NCBI RefSeq assembly: GCF_004634195.1
Contig: NZ_SKBP01000003.1
Span: 234,341 to 298,340 of the forward strand
DNA: 64,000 bases
Origin: Flavobacterium salilacus subsp. salilacus
GTDB taxonomy: Bacteria > Bacteroidota > Bacteroidia > Flavobacteriales > Flavobacteriaceae
Direction of reading: 5' to 3'
Shown: piece by piece, positions 25,616 through 33,937 of the stretch
How positions within the stretch are numbered: the stretch's first letter is position 1
Layout of the letters: each line of letters begins with the position of its first letter
Program-made: the position numbers and the translations under genes
Notes under the pieces: generated by a model
Seen by the model: only the letters and a program-made list of their open reading frames with translations
Database searches by the model: none
Told to the model about the DNA's origin: nothing

Positions 25616-27145
25616 ATGAAAAAACATTTACTTACGGGAGCTTTAATTTTAGGTTCCTTATTCACGGCAAACGCACAGGCTGATTGCGCTTCTGCAATTG
25701 CAATTACGGCAGACGGTACTTATACTTCGGCTGCAATTACAGGTACATACGGAAATAGCTGTTGGGGTGGTACTCAAAACCAACAACAAACTCCAGGTCC
25801 TTTAATGGCTAACTGGTATAGCTATACACCAAGTGCTAACGGTTTACTTACTATTACCACCGATATAGAGGCTAACCCAATAGCTTCTACAGATACAAGA
25901 CTATCTGTATTTACAGGTACTTGTGATGCATTGCAGTGCTATAACGGTTCTGATGATGTTGATCCTTCGCAGGCAGTTCAAAATTTCAGAACTACACTTA
26001 CAGTTCCTGTAGAAGCGGGTGTTACATATTATATCGCATGGGATAATAACTGGGTATCAACAGGTTTCGATTTCGAGATTGCTCTTGAAGCTAACGACTG
26101 TTTAAGCCCAAATGACCTTTCTATAGGTGATTTTACAAATATTGCGCTTAATTCAGCTTCTTTAACTTGGGATGCTGCTATAGGCGCTCCTGCTAATTAT
26201 GATGTAGAAGTAGGTACAGTTGGTTTTACTCCAGGAACTGGAGCAGGTACAGCTTTCTCTACTGACACAAACTCTGTAGATCTTACAGACCTTTCACCTA
26301 GTAGTAATGATCCTTTAGCTGTTTACTTAAGGTCTAACTGTGGTGCTTCTCAAGGAGCATGGGTAGGTCCTTTCCCTCTATATCTTGCAGTAGCATCATA
26401 TGCAGGAACTCCATATGCTAATGGTTTTGATGCAGCAGGTCTTGCTGGTTTTACATTAGGTACAGGATGGATTCGTAGCACTGATGCTGCACAAAACGCA
26501 CAAATATCTCATGAAGCAAGTGGAGGATTTTTATTCTCAAACACAAGTACTACAGCTGCATCAGATGCTTGGATGTTTTCAAGAGCATTAAGTCTTGAAG
26601 CTGATCAAGAAGTAACATTAACATTCTTTACAAGATTAGCAAGTGGAACTAATACAGTTACTGCTTCTTTAGATGTAACTATAGGTGATGCTCCTTCAAG
26701 TGATGCACAAGGATCTGTTGTAGAAACAATTAATGAGACAGTAGGAGCTACTTATGTAGAGAGAACTGTTACTTATACTCCAACAGCGTCTGGTATATAC
26801 TACTTTGGTTTCCACAACAATTCTGCAGCAACTGCAGCAGCAGCTTCACTTATTTTAGAGACTGTTACTATTACAGGTACTACTTTAGACATTCCTCAAG
26901 TTGCTACCTCTAACTTTGCAGTATATCCTAACCCTGCTAATGATGTAATCAACATTACAAATGCTGATAACGCTTTATTAAACAACGTTCAGATTGTAGA
27001 TCTTAACGGTCGTACAGTAAAATCAGTAAAATTTGATGGTGCTACTGAAGCTCAAATCAACGTTTCTGATCTTGCTTCAGGACTTTATATCATGAACATC
27101 GCTTCTGATAAAGGTACTGTATCTAAGAAAATTGTTAAAAACTAA
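25616..27145 (+). CDS. T9SS type A sorting domain-containing protein, probably highly expressed
   Basis: This 509-residue protein has a signal peptide (MKKHLLTGALILGSLFTANAQ). The first domain (ADCASAIAITADGTYTSAAI to about residue 155) ends in FDFEIALEANDC and resembles the beta-sandwich found in many flavobacterial adhesins. A fibronectin III-like domain (LNSASLTWDAAIGAPANYDV) follows, then a jelly-roll-like domain, then the sorting domain FAVYPNPANDVINITNADN to LASGLYIMNIASDKGTVSKK. Codon use is dominated by T-ending and AAC codons (GGT, GCT, TCT, AAC), unlike the neighbours, which suggests high expression. A strong terminator follows. Confidence 0.9.
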   Translation: MKKHLLTGALILGSLFTANAQADCASAIAITADGTYTSAAITGTYGNSCWGGTQNQQQTPGPLMANWYSYTPSANGLLTITTDIEANPIASTDTRLSVFTGTCDALQCYNGSDDVDPSQAVQNFRTTLTVPVEAGVTYYIAWDNNWVSTGFDFEIALEANDCLSPNDLSIGDFTNIALNSASLTWDAAIGAPANYDVEVGTVGFTPGTGAGTAFSTDTNSVDLTDLSPSSNDPLAVYLRSNCGASQGAWVGPFPLYLAVASYAGTPYANGFDAAGLAGFTLGTGWIRSTDAAQNAQISHEASGGFLFSNTSTTAASDAWMFSRALSLEADQEVTLTFFTRLASGTNTVTASLDVTIGDAPSSDAQGSVVETINETVGATYVERTVTYTPTASGIYYFGFHNNSAATAAAASLILETVTITGTTLDIPQVATSNFAVYPNPANDVINITNADNALLNNVQIVDLNGRTVKSVKFDGATEAQINVSDLASGLYIMNIASDKGTVSKKIVKN

Positions 27146-27169
27146 GTATTAAGTTTACATATAATTTAT

Positions 27170-27200
27170 AAGCCCCGCTATTAGCGGGGCTTATTTTTTT
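27170..27200. terminator. Bidirectional terminator between convergent genes
   Basis: AAGCCCCGC-TATTA-GCGGGGCTT followed by a long T run. Confidence 0.9.
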
Positions 27201-27209
27201 TACTTATGA

Positions 27210-27629
27210 TTATAAAAATTTAGCTTTCATCTCAGGGGTGGGTATCATGCATTCCTCTTTTTTACCATACCATTTGTAGCGATTTTTCGCTACATAATCA
27301 TATACTTTATTGTTCAAGCCTTTAGGTAATATGTTGAAGATATTCATTAGTTTGTATATTCCTCCTAATGCAGAGGCTATTTTTATAGCCGCTTCCGCTT
27401 TATAATAATAAACTTTTCCGGGTTCATACAAAATTATAGAGTCCGTTTCAGTAGTATCTATACCAATATGTTCAATAATTTGTTTCCCGATTTCTGATTG
27501 TAACGCTACAAACCGAAATACATCTTTATTATCCCTTTTTATTAAATACTGCACAGTGCTGTCGCAAAGGTTGCATACACCATCAAACAGTATTATTTTC
27601 TTATCCTTCGGTACGTTTGCTAATTCCAT
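27210..27629 (-). CDS. Thiol-disulfide oxidoreductase DCC family protein
   Basis: This 139-residue protein carries the DCC motif LFDGVCNLCDSTVQYLIKRD near residue 14, with the two conserved Cys residues spaced CNLC. It continues with FRFVALQSEIGKQI and YDYVAKNRYKWYGKKEEC. The family (DUF393) is predicted to have a thioredoxin-like fold. It lies 9 bp downstream of the MutS2 gene on the same strand and is probably co-transcribed. No signal peptide, so it is cytoplasmic. The actual substrate is unknown. Confidence 0.92.
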   Translation of the reverse strand: MELANVPKDKKIILFDGVCNLCDSTVQYLIKRDNKDVFRFVALQSEIGKQIIEHIGIDTTETDSIILYEPGKVYYYKAEAAIKIASALGGIYKLMNIFNILPKGLNNKVYDYVAKNRYKWYGKKEECMIPTPEMKAKFL

Positions 27630-27638
27630 AAATCCCGA

Positions 27639-29807
27639 TTATTTCTTAACAGCTTCTACAAGTTCCAGAGATTCAATAGCTACTTTAGAGGTAAAAATAC
27701 CATAATTTACGGTAGCTTTATTACGTTCTATAGCATCAAGCGTTCCTACTGCTTTGCCATCTATCATGCGCACCCTGTCGCCTATTTTTAATATAGCTTT
27801 GGGTTTTTCAACAGGTTTTTCTTTGAGTTTCTTTTCTTTTTTTACTTGTCGTATAACCTCCACTTTTTCTTTTACCTCGGCAACTATTTGTTTTTGCTGT
27901 ACTTCTTTTACCTTTTGTTCTTTAGGTGTGAGCTTTTTGCGTTTGGAATTTTCAATCTCCACTATTTTCAGGAACTCACCTATAAGCTCTTTCTTATTTT
28001 TATTATTAAAATATTTTTCGCTTATATCGTCAAGCTTCTGCCCAATATAAATAAGGCGTTGGTTAGCATCATACAACTCCTGATAGCTTTCCAGTTTTTG
28101 CTGTATTTTGGTGTTAATGCTTTCCATCTTTTTACCTTCCTCACGTGCTTTGCTTTCTTCTTCTTTCAGCGTTTGCGATGTTTTTTCCAGCTTAGAACGC
28201 TCTTTTTGCAGCGTGGCAATGGTTTTATCAAAACGCACTTTACCTTTCTCTATTTTTTTCTTAGCTCTGTTTATAAGCCCATAAGGGATACCATTTTTCT
28301 GAGCTACTTCAAAGGTGAATGAGCTACCCGCTTGCCCAAGTATTAATTTATACATAGGTTCGAGCGATTTTTCGTCAAAAAGCATGTTGGCATTAGTTGC
28401 AAAAGGCAATTCGTTAGCCAGCATCTTTAGGTTGCTGTAATGTGTGGTAATAATACCGAAAGCCTCCCTGTGATAAAACTCTTCCAAAAATGTCTCAGCC
28501 AGTGCGCCACCCAGTTCAGGATCTGACCCTGTACCGAATTCATCAATAAGAAAAAGGGTTTTATCATTACACTTTTTCAAAAAGTAATTCATGTTTTTAA
28601 GGCGGTAGCTATACGTACTCAAATGATTTTCTATCGACTGATTATCGCCAATATCCGTCATAATGCGGTCAAACAAAAATGTTTCGCTGCGCTCATGTAC
28701 CGGTATCAGTAAACCACATTGCAGCATGAGTTGCAATAAGCCAATGGTTTTCAAGGTAATGCTTTTACCTCCCGCATTAGGGCCGGATATTACAATAATC
28801 CTGTTTTCCTGTGTCAGTTCAATAGTCTGGGGGTAGGTAGGTTCTTGCTTTCGTTTATTATTCAGGTAAAGAATAGGGTGGAAGGCATCTCGGAAAAACA
28901 ACCTTTTTTCGTTCGTTATAGTTGGCAATAACCCGTTAATGCGCCTTGCATATTTTGCTTTGCCCGAAACTACATCAATATCCGTAAGGAATTCCTGATA
29001 GTCTTTCAGCAGAGGTACATAAGGGCGTATGATATCACTAAGTTGTTTTAATATTTTCTTTATCTCTTCTTTCTCTTCATACTCATAATTACTCAACTCA
29101 CGCGAATAACGTAATGTGGCTTCGGGTTCTATATAAGTAATACTGCCCGTTTTAGAACCGCCCAGTATAGAGCCTTTCACTTTGCGGCGATACATAGCCA
29201 GTACGGCAAGCACTCTGCGGTTTTCTACCACGCTTTCGCGTATATCATCAAGGTAGCCTAAACCGTTATAATGGGTTAATGCCGCTGCAAAGCTTTGGTT
29301 TATCTTGCCTTTTACCTCATTCATACCCCTACGGATAACTTGCAACTCCGGCGAAGCATCATCTTTTATCTCACCATATTTATCTACTGCCTTTTCAATG
29401 CTTTTTACAATTTCTTTGGTATATTCTACCTGTATGGCACGTTGGTAAAGGGTTGGGTAGTATTCTTCAAATTTTTCAAGAAATTTTATGAGCGTGTTAG
29501 TTGTATCTGACAGCGTAGCAATTTTTCGGAATGCTCCGGCTTCAAGGTAACTGTCCTCTATAGCCAAGAATTTTATTTCGTTGCTTATGGGCTCAAAACC
29601 ATGATTCGGTAACGCATTGTTATTATCAAATGACGAAACGTACTCTGATGTTTGTAGTAACGACTGCATTAATAACTCCCTGTTTTTATGAGGAACTATT
29701 AAAAGTGCTTTTTCTTTACCGGGTTCGGTAGTACAACCTGCCGAAACCGTTTCGAGTACAGTGTTAAATTCTAAATCTTTTAATGTCTTTTCTGTAATGC
29801 TGATCAT
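27639..29807 (-). CDS. mutS2: MutS2-family ATPase lacking the Smr nuclease domain
   Basis: This 722-residue protein has the MutS family ATPase core: Walker A ISGPNAGGKSITLKTIGL near residue 340, FLIDEFGTGSDPELGGALAE (Walker B) near 420 and ITTHYSNLKMLANELP. The N-terminal lever/clamp region and a Lys/Glu-rich coiled coil (about 515-640) fit MutS2. The C-terminus ends in a KOW-like segment (LKIGDRVRMIDGKAVGTLDA). I see no Smr domain (no LDLRG or HGxGxG motif), although Bacillus MutS2 has one and is about 785 residues. It may act in ribosome rescue or recombination control through ATPase activity alone. Confidence 0.88.
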   Translation of the reverse strand: MISITEKTLKDLEFNTVLETVSAGCTTEPGKEKALLIVPHKNRELLMQSLLQTSEYVSSFDNNNALPNHGFEPISNEIKFLAIEDSYLEAGAFRKIATLSDTTNTLIKFLEKFEEYYPTLYQRAIQVEYTKEIVKSIEKAVDKYGEIKDDASPELQVIRRGMNEVKGKINQSFAAALTHYNGLGYLDDIRESVVENRRVLAVLAMYRRKVKGSILGGSKTGSITYIEPEATLRYSRELSNYEYEEKEEIKKILKQLSDIIRPYVPLLKDYQEFLTDIDVVSGKAKYARRINGLLPTITNEKRLFFRDAFHPILYLNNKRKQEPTYPQTIELTQENRIIVISGPNAGGKSITLKTIGLLQLMLQCGLLIPVHERSETFLFDRIMTDIGDNQSIENHLSTYSYRLKNMNYFLKKCNDKTLFLIDEFGTGSDPELGGALAETFLEEFYHREAFGIITTHYSNLKMLANELPFATNANMLFDEKSLEPMYKLILGQAGSSFTFEVAQKNGIPYGLINRAKKKIEKGKVRFDKTIATLQKERSKLEKTSQTLKEEESKAREEGKKMESINTKIQQKLESYQELYDANQRLIYIGQKLDDISEKYFNNKNKKELIGEFLKIVEIENSKRKKLTPKEQKVKEVQQKQIVAEVKEKVEVIRQVKKEKKLKEKPVEKPKAILKIGDRVRMIDGKAVGTLDAIERNKATVNYGIFTSKVAIESLELVEAVKK

Positions 29808-29915
29808 GCGGTAATTGTAAGCAAATTTTATGCAAAAATACTACATATTTATGCTGACTGCACATTTGGCAGTAAAGTTTAAGATAGCTTTATCGGTAGA
29901 AATGGTTGTAAAAAT

Positions 29916-29923
29916 TATATTTG
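29916..29923 (+). promoter_or_regulatory. -7 promoter element for ung
   Basis: TATATTTG, a TAnnTTTG match 17 bp before the ATG at 29941. It supports that start over the ATG at 29830, which would put the promoter inside the coding region. No well-spaced -33 TTG is seen. Confidence 0.5.
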
Positions 29924-29940
29924 CAGTAAACCTGACTATT

Positions 29941-30606
29941 ATGAATGTTACGATACACCCTTCGTGGAAGGAGATACTTAAAGACGAGTTTGAAAAACCT
30001 TATTTTGAGAACCTTATTGACTTTGTAAAGAAAGAGTATGCCGAAACTGTGTGTTACCCCAAAGGTAACCGTATTTTTGCCGCTTTCGACCATTGCCCTT
30101 TTGATAAAGTAGAAGTAGTTATAATAGGGCAAGACCCGTATCACGGTCCCAATCAGGCAAATGGTTTGTGTTTTTCGGTAAATGATGGCATACCCAAACC
30201 TCCTTCATTAGTAAATATTTTCAGGGAAATACAGGAGGATTTAGGAAAACCTGTACCCGAATCAGGTAATTTAGAGCGATGGGCAGATCAAGGGGTGCTG
30301 CTGCTTAATGCTACGCTTACTGTGAGGCAGGGGCTGGCAGGAAGCCATCAGGGCAAAGGATGGGAAACCTTTACGGATGCTGTTATCCAAAAAATATCTG
30401 ATGAAAAGAAAGATATTGTTTTTATGCTTTGGGGTGGTTATGCCAAAAAGAAAGGTGCTAAGGTGGATAGGAGTAAGCATGATGTTTTAGAGTCCGGACA
30501 CCCCTCACCGTTAAGTGCCAATAAAAGACATTGGTTTGGTAATAAGCATTTTAGTAAGGCTAACGAATTTCTTAATGCAAAAGGTAAAAAAACAATAGAG
30601 TGGTAG
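29941..30606 (+). CDS. ung: Uracil-DNA glycosylase
   Basis: Ung removes uracil from DNA as the first step of base excision repair. From MNVTIHPSWKEILKDEF it has 221 residues, normal for family 1. Catalytic motifs are VVIIGQDPYHGPNQANGLCF (Asp and His of GQDPYHG) and ESGHPSPLSANKRHWFGN (HPSPLS). LLLNATLTVRQGLAGSH is also conserved. An in-frame ATG 37 codons upstream is rejected because the extension is not family-like and overlaps the promoter. It is transcribed divergently from mutS2. Confidence 0.97.
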   Translation: MNVTIHPSWKEILKDEFEKPYFENLIDFVKKEYAETVCYPKGNRIFAAFDHCPFDKVEVVIIGQDPYHGPNQANGLCFSVNDGIPKPPSLVNIFREIQEDLGKPVPESGNLERWADQGVLLLNATLTVRQGLAGSHQGKGWETFTDAVIQKISDEKKDIVFMLWGGYAKKKGAKVDRSKHDVLESGHPSPLSANKRHWFGNKHFSKANEFLNAKGKKTIEW

Positions 30607-30677
30607 TGCTTTGGATTGCAGGATTTTTAGATTATTAGCGATTTAGATTAAATCTGATAACCTTAAATTATAAAATT

Positions 30678-31610
30678 CTAATTGAAAGTTAATGCTCCTA
30701 AAATTTCCTCTGACATAAAAGGACCTCCGGGATATCTGGCTGTATAATCCAGATTGAGCCATACCTGTCCGCGCTCGTCTATATGGTAATGAATTTCTTT
30801 ACCTTTACTTTCATCCCTAAAAAGAACTTCTTTTATAAGGTAGTTAGCCATCTCAAGGTCGGCTTTGTTTCCTACCAGCATTTCGGGGTATAAATGCCCT
30901 CCTGTGTGAATGATTCTTGGTGTGCCGCCTATGGCTCTTATACATGCCGACATTAGAATGGCATGGTCATCGCAATCGCCCGAAAAGTGCTGTAAAGACT
31001 CGGTTGCATGTGCTATATATTCACGCCCTTTCGGGTCGTTTACATAATTCCATTTGTCTCTTATTGCTTTAAACACGGCAAAACACTGAATCATTTTTCG
31101 CTGTTCATGATATCCTTTTACTTCTTTAAAAAAATTGGTAGTAGCCGAAAGAGCAAAATTGCGAACTTTGGGATTGTCATATTCTACAGCATCGATAATC
31201 TCTGATTTATTAGGGAAAGGCAACAGTTTAGAGATAATTATATCTTGAGGGTTGGGGTCTTCGGACATGGTATATATCATAGCCTGATAATCTTCAAATA
31301 CGGCTTTAAAGCCATATTTTCCAAAAAGCGTTCCGTATATAAGTGCTATCAGATAAAGGAATATACATATAATAATAACTGTTTTTAAGAGCCTTAAAGT
31401 TACTTGTATTACCACAACCAGTGCAATAAATATAAGTATCCTGTCAATATGAAAAGGCCACTCAGGGTCAATTAAGTTTTGATGGAGAATGATAAAAACA
31501 GGAATAGCAATAAGAATATTGAGTGCAAAAATGATAATGGAATCCCAGGGCTTCTTTACACTAAGCTTTTCTTTTATTTTTTTAAAAGTAATGGTGTCCG
31601 GTTTTATCAT
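30678..31610 (-). CDS. Membrane-anchored transglutaminase-like domain protein
   Basis: This 310-residue protein has three hydrophobic segments in its first 95 residues. A cytoplasmic or periplasmic transglutaminase-like domain follows, with Cys in FSGDCDDHAILMSACIRAIG and His in RIIHTGGHLYPEMLV; a possible Asp lies in WLNLDYTARYPGG. The triad pattern fits a papain-like/transglutaminase fold (protease or cross-linking). It is the last gene of a leftward cluster with the binding-protein-like gene and the nucleoside phosphorylase. The substrate is unknown. Confidence 0.85.
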   Translation of the reverse strand: MIKPDTITFKKIKEKLSVKKPWDSIIIFALNILIAIPVFIILHQNLIDPEWPFHIDRILIFIALVVVIQVTLRLLKTVIIICIFLYLIALIYGTLFGKYGFKAVFEDYQAMIYTMSEDPNPQDIIISKLLPFPNKSEIIDAVEYDNPKVRNFALSATTNFFKEVKGYHEQRKMIQCFAVFKAIRDKWNYVNDPKGREYIAHATESLQHFSGDCDDHAILMSACIRAIGGTPRIIHTGGHLYPEMLVGNKADLEMANYLIKEVLFRDESKGKEIHYHIDERGQVWLNLDYTARYPGGPFMSEEILGALTFN

Positions 31611-31636
31611 TTTTATATACCTGCAAAACTGTTATT

Positions 31637-32482
31637 TTACTTTGTTGCTGTTTCGAATGTAGTTTTTTGTGTAATAATATTCAGTTCGCTCAACTGGTTT
31701 TGTACTTTTTCAAATATAGTTTTACCTAACTTTTGCTGTGACCATTCTGTTAATGTAAGCCATTCGCGTATATCTTCAATTTTCTGATTATATCGTGTGG
31801 CTAAAATACTGTCTATATCCGGTATGTGTTTAAACTCTTTAGTGGCGGTATTTATTATATCTAAAACCGTTCCAATAGCTTCGTTGTCATTTTCCAAAAC
31901 TTCATTACGTACCGCAATTACAAAACACGGCCATGGGGTAGGGCAGTCGCCCACACGCCTGAAGATGCCTTTATCAACTATAGGCTTTGTCATAAAGCGT
32001 TCCCACATAAAATAATCTGCCTTCCCTTCGGTAAGTGCTTCTATAGCACCCTCCAGTGTATTTATAACTTCAAAATCCAGTTTATCAATATCCCAGCTTT
32101 CATTCTTGGCGTTTACAATAGCCATTAAGTGCGAACCTGACCCGTATCTGCTTATCGCAATCCTACCCTCTTGTAAATCGCTTACTGTTTTATAGTCAGA
32201 ACCTGCTGCTACGTGTATGCCCCATATTAAGGGCGATTGTACATATACCTGTACAATTTTGCTGTCGTTACCCGCTGCAATATCCTTTATAATGCCTTCG
32301 GTAAGTATTACCGCAATATCGGTTTCATTACTGCGAAGCATTTGGCATAGTTTGCCTGTACCTTCGGGCACATCTATCCATTGTGCATCTATATTTTTAG
32401 CTTTAAATGCTCCTTCTTCAAGGCATAAATGCCACGGGAGGTTAAAATGTTCGGGTACTCCTGCTATTTTTATAGTTTTCAT
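31637..32482 (-). CDS. Periplasmic-binding-protein-fold (NMT1/THI5-like) protein without signal peptide
   Basis: This 281-residue protein starts MKTIKIAGVPEHFNLPWHLC and follows the layout of type II substrate-binding proteins: ALTEGKADYFMWERFM, RIAISRYGSGSHLMAIVNA, and so on. There is no signal peptide or lipobox, so it should stay in the cytoplasm, and no ABC permease or ATPase lies nearby. It lacks the CCCFC-type motif expected in THI5 pyrimidine synthases. A role as a cytoplasmic ligand sensor or an unrecognised enzyme is possible. It starts 5 bp after the nucleoside phosphorylase stop, which hints at a nucleoside- or base-related ligand. Confidence 0.8.
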   Translation of the reverse strand: MKTIKIAGVPEHFNLPWHLCLEEGAFKAKNIDAQWIDVPEGTGKLCQMLRSNETDIAVILTEGIIKDIAAGNDSKIVQVYVQSPLIWGIHVAAGSDYKTVSDLQEGRIAISRYGSGSHLMAIVNAKNESWDIDKLDFEVINTLEGAIEALTEGKADYFMWERFMTKPIVDKGIFRRVGDCPTPWPCFVIAVRNEVLENDNEAIGTVLDIINTATKEFKHIPDIDSILATRYNQKIEDIREWLTLTEWSQQKLGKTIFEKVQNQLSELNIITQKTTFETATK

Positions 32483-32487
32483 TCAGT

Positions 32488-33360
32488 TTACATTTTGGCA
32501 ATTTGTTCGAGCGTATAGGTAATAAGATTGTTTACAACCGCATAGGGATCTTTACTAAAATTACCTGTTGCTCTGTTGGCTATAATAGCGTTTAATGAAA
32601 GGGCATTATGCCCCAGTAAAGCCGAAAGCCCATATATGGCAGCCGTTTCCATCTCCAAGTTCGTAATTCGGTTACCGTTAAAGTTAAAGTTATCCATTTT
32701 ACTGTTGAGTTCTCTATCTTGGATGTCAAGGCGCAAAATTCTGCCCTGCGCTCCATAAAACCCGCCTGCGGTAGCTGTTAGCCCTTTATATATTTTTTTA
32801 CTGTCAAAAAACGGGATTAGTTTTTCGCTACCCTTTATTACATAAGGTCTGCCTTTTCGTAAGTCCCAATCAGTATGGCTTATAAATGCATCTTCAATAT
32901 CTGTTTCCGAAACAGTATCGATATTATAAAAGCGCAGCATATTATCGATACCCAACCCGTATTGCGACATTACGAAGCTATCTACAGGTATATCTGCCTG
33001 TAGTGAGCCGGAAGTACCAACCCTTATGATAGTAAGCGATGTAAGCTCTTTTTTAGGCTGTCTGGTATTCAGGTCGATGTTTACCAGTGCATCCAACTCG
33101 TTCATAACAATATCAATATTATCAGGACCTATGCCGGTAGAGAGTACGGTTATTCTTTTACCCTTATAACTGCCTGTTTGGGTTTTAAACTCTCTTTTTT
33201 GAGTGCTGAATTCGATACTGTCGAAATGTTGTGTTATTTTCTCAACCCTGTCTTGGTCGCCTACAAAAATGATATTTTCAGCAATATTTTCGGGCTTTAG
33301 GTTAAGGTGGTAAACACTTCCGTCAGGGTTTAATATAAGTTCCGATTCCTGTATTTTCAT
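32488..33360 (-). CDS. Nucleoside phosphorylase (PNP/UDP family 1)
   Basis: This 290-residue protein has the family motifs NIIFVGDQDRVEKI, VLSTGIGPDNIDIVMNELDAL, LTIIRVGTSGSLQADIPVDSF and ITNLEMETAAIYGLSALLGH (the MEMET-like ribose-binding Glu). It should split nucleosides with phosphate to a base and ribose-1-phosphate; the closest relatives are uridine phosphorylases, but base preference cannot be fixed. It is probably co-transcribed with the binding-protein-like gene and the SUI1 factor. Confidence 0.93.
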   Translation of the reverse strand: MKIQESELILNPDGSVYHLNLKPENIAENIIFVGDQDRVEKITQHFDSIEFSTQKREFKTQTGSYKGKRITVLSTGIGPDNIDIVMNELDALVNIDLNTRQPKKELTSLTIIRVGTSGSLQADIPVDSFVMSQYGLGIDNMLRFYNIDTVSETDIEDAFISHTDWDLRKGRPYVIKGSEKLIPFFDSKKIYKGLTATAGGFYGAQGRILRLDIQDRELNSKMDNFNFNGNRITNLEMETAAIYGLSALLGHNALSLNAIIANRATGNFSKDPYAVVNNLITYTLEQIAKM

Positions 33361-33385
33361 AGCCGGTATGTTGTTAAGCAGGGTA

Positions 33386-33736
33386 TTAGCTGCCTACGCG
33401 TTTTACTTTATACCCTTCTTTAGTTAAGTAATCCATTATTTTATCTCGAAAGTTACCTTGTATGATAATTTCATTGTCTTTTGCAGAACCGCCTACACCA
33501 CAAAGGGTTTTAAGTTGTTTGGCAAGCGCTTTAAGGTCATCATCCGTACCCTCAAAACCTTTTATTATTGTTGCAATCTTACCGCCCCGATTTTTTTTAT
33601 CAAGGTGGGCTTCGAGCTTCTGCTCGTTGTTGGGCAGGGTTTCCTGCTGTTCATCGTTATTGTCATATTCAAAGTCTTTATTGGTGGAAAACACAAATCC
33701 GCCAAGGTCTTCCAGACTATTTATTTTCTTTCCCAT
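33386..33736 (-). CDS. yciH: SUI1/eIF1-family translation factor (YciH-like)
   Basis: This 116-residue protein has a variable acidic N-terminus of about 50 residues and then the SUI1 domain: KIATIIKGFEGTDDDLKALA, then LKTLCGVGGSAKDNEIIIQG and FRDKIMDYLTKEGYKVKRVG. YciH proteins bind near the ribosomal P site and influence start-codon fidelity. It is the first gene of the leftward cluster, 25 bp before the nucleoside phosphorylase. Confidence 0.93.
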   Translation of the reverse strand: MGKKINSLEDLGGFVFSTNKDFEYDNNDEQQETLPNNEQKLEAHLDKKNRGGKIATIIKGFEGTDDDLKALAKQLKTLCGVGGSAKDNEIIIQGNFRDKIMDYLTKEGYKVKRVGS

Positions 33737-33757
33737 AATTATACTATTTTGTTATCA

Positions 33758-33858
33758 GAACGCGGATGAAGCGGATCAGGCAGATTTGCACGAATTTTTT
33801 TCTTAGCATTACTGAAAATTTTGCGTGTAAATCTGTTTAATCCGTGTTATCTGCGTTC
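33758..33858. repeat. Imperfect palindromic element (REP-like)
   Basis: Left arm 33758-33793 (GAACGCGGATGAAGCGGATC...) and right arm 33823-33858 (...AATCCGTGTTATCTGCGTTC) are about 36 bp each and complementary at most positions, around a T-rich centre of about 29 bp. Direct half-motifs such as CAGATTTGCACG / CGTGTAAATCTG are obvious. It lies in the 200-bp gap upstream of the SUI1 gene. From memory, similar GCGGAT...CAGATTT palindromes occur between genes in many Bacteroidota genomes. It could be a mobile palindromic repeat or an RNA hairpin. Confidence 0.7.
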
Positions 33859-33889
33859 CTTTGTTATATACTTATAAAAATAAAAAAGC

Positions 33890-33919
33890 ATCAGGCTGTA
33901 TAAACCCAATGCCTTTTTA
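33890..33919 (-). terminator. Probable terminator of the 2OG-Fe oxygenase gene
   Basis: AAAAAGCATC-AGG...CC-CAATGCCTTTTT forms a stem with a long interior loop; a T run follows on the minus strand. Confidence 0.55.
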
Positions 33920-33937
33920 AAGCTATAAAGTTAATTA

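Noticed and set aside
29830..29940. Longer N-terminal extension of uracil-DNA glycosylase
   Set aside because: It overlaps a TATATTTG promoter element and is not seen in the family; ATG 29941 gives the normal length.
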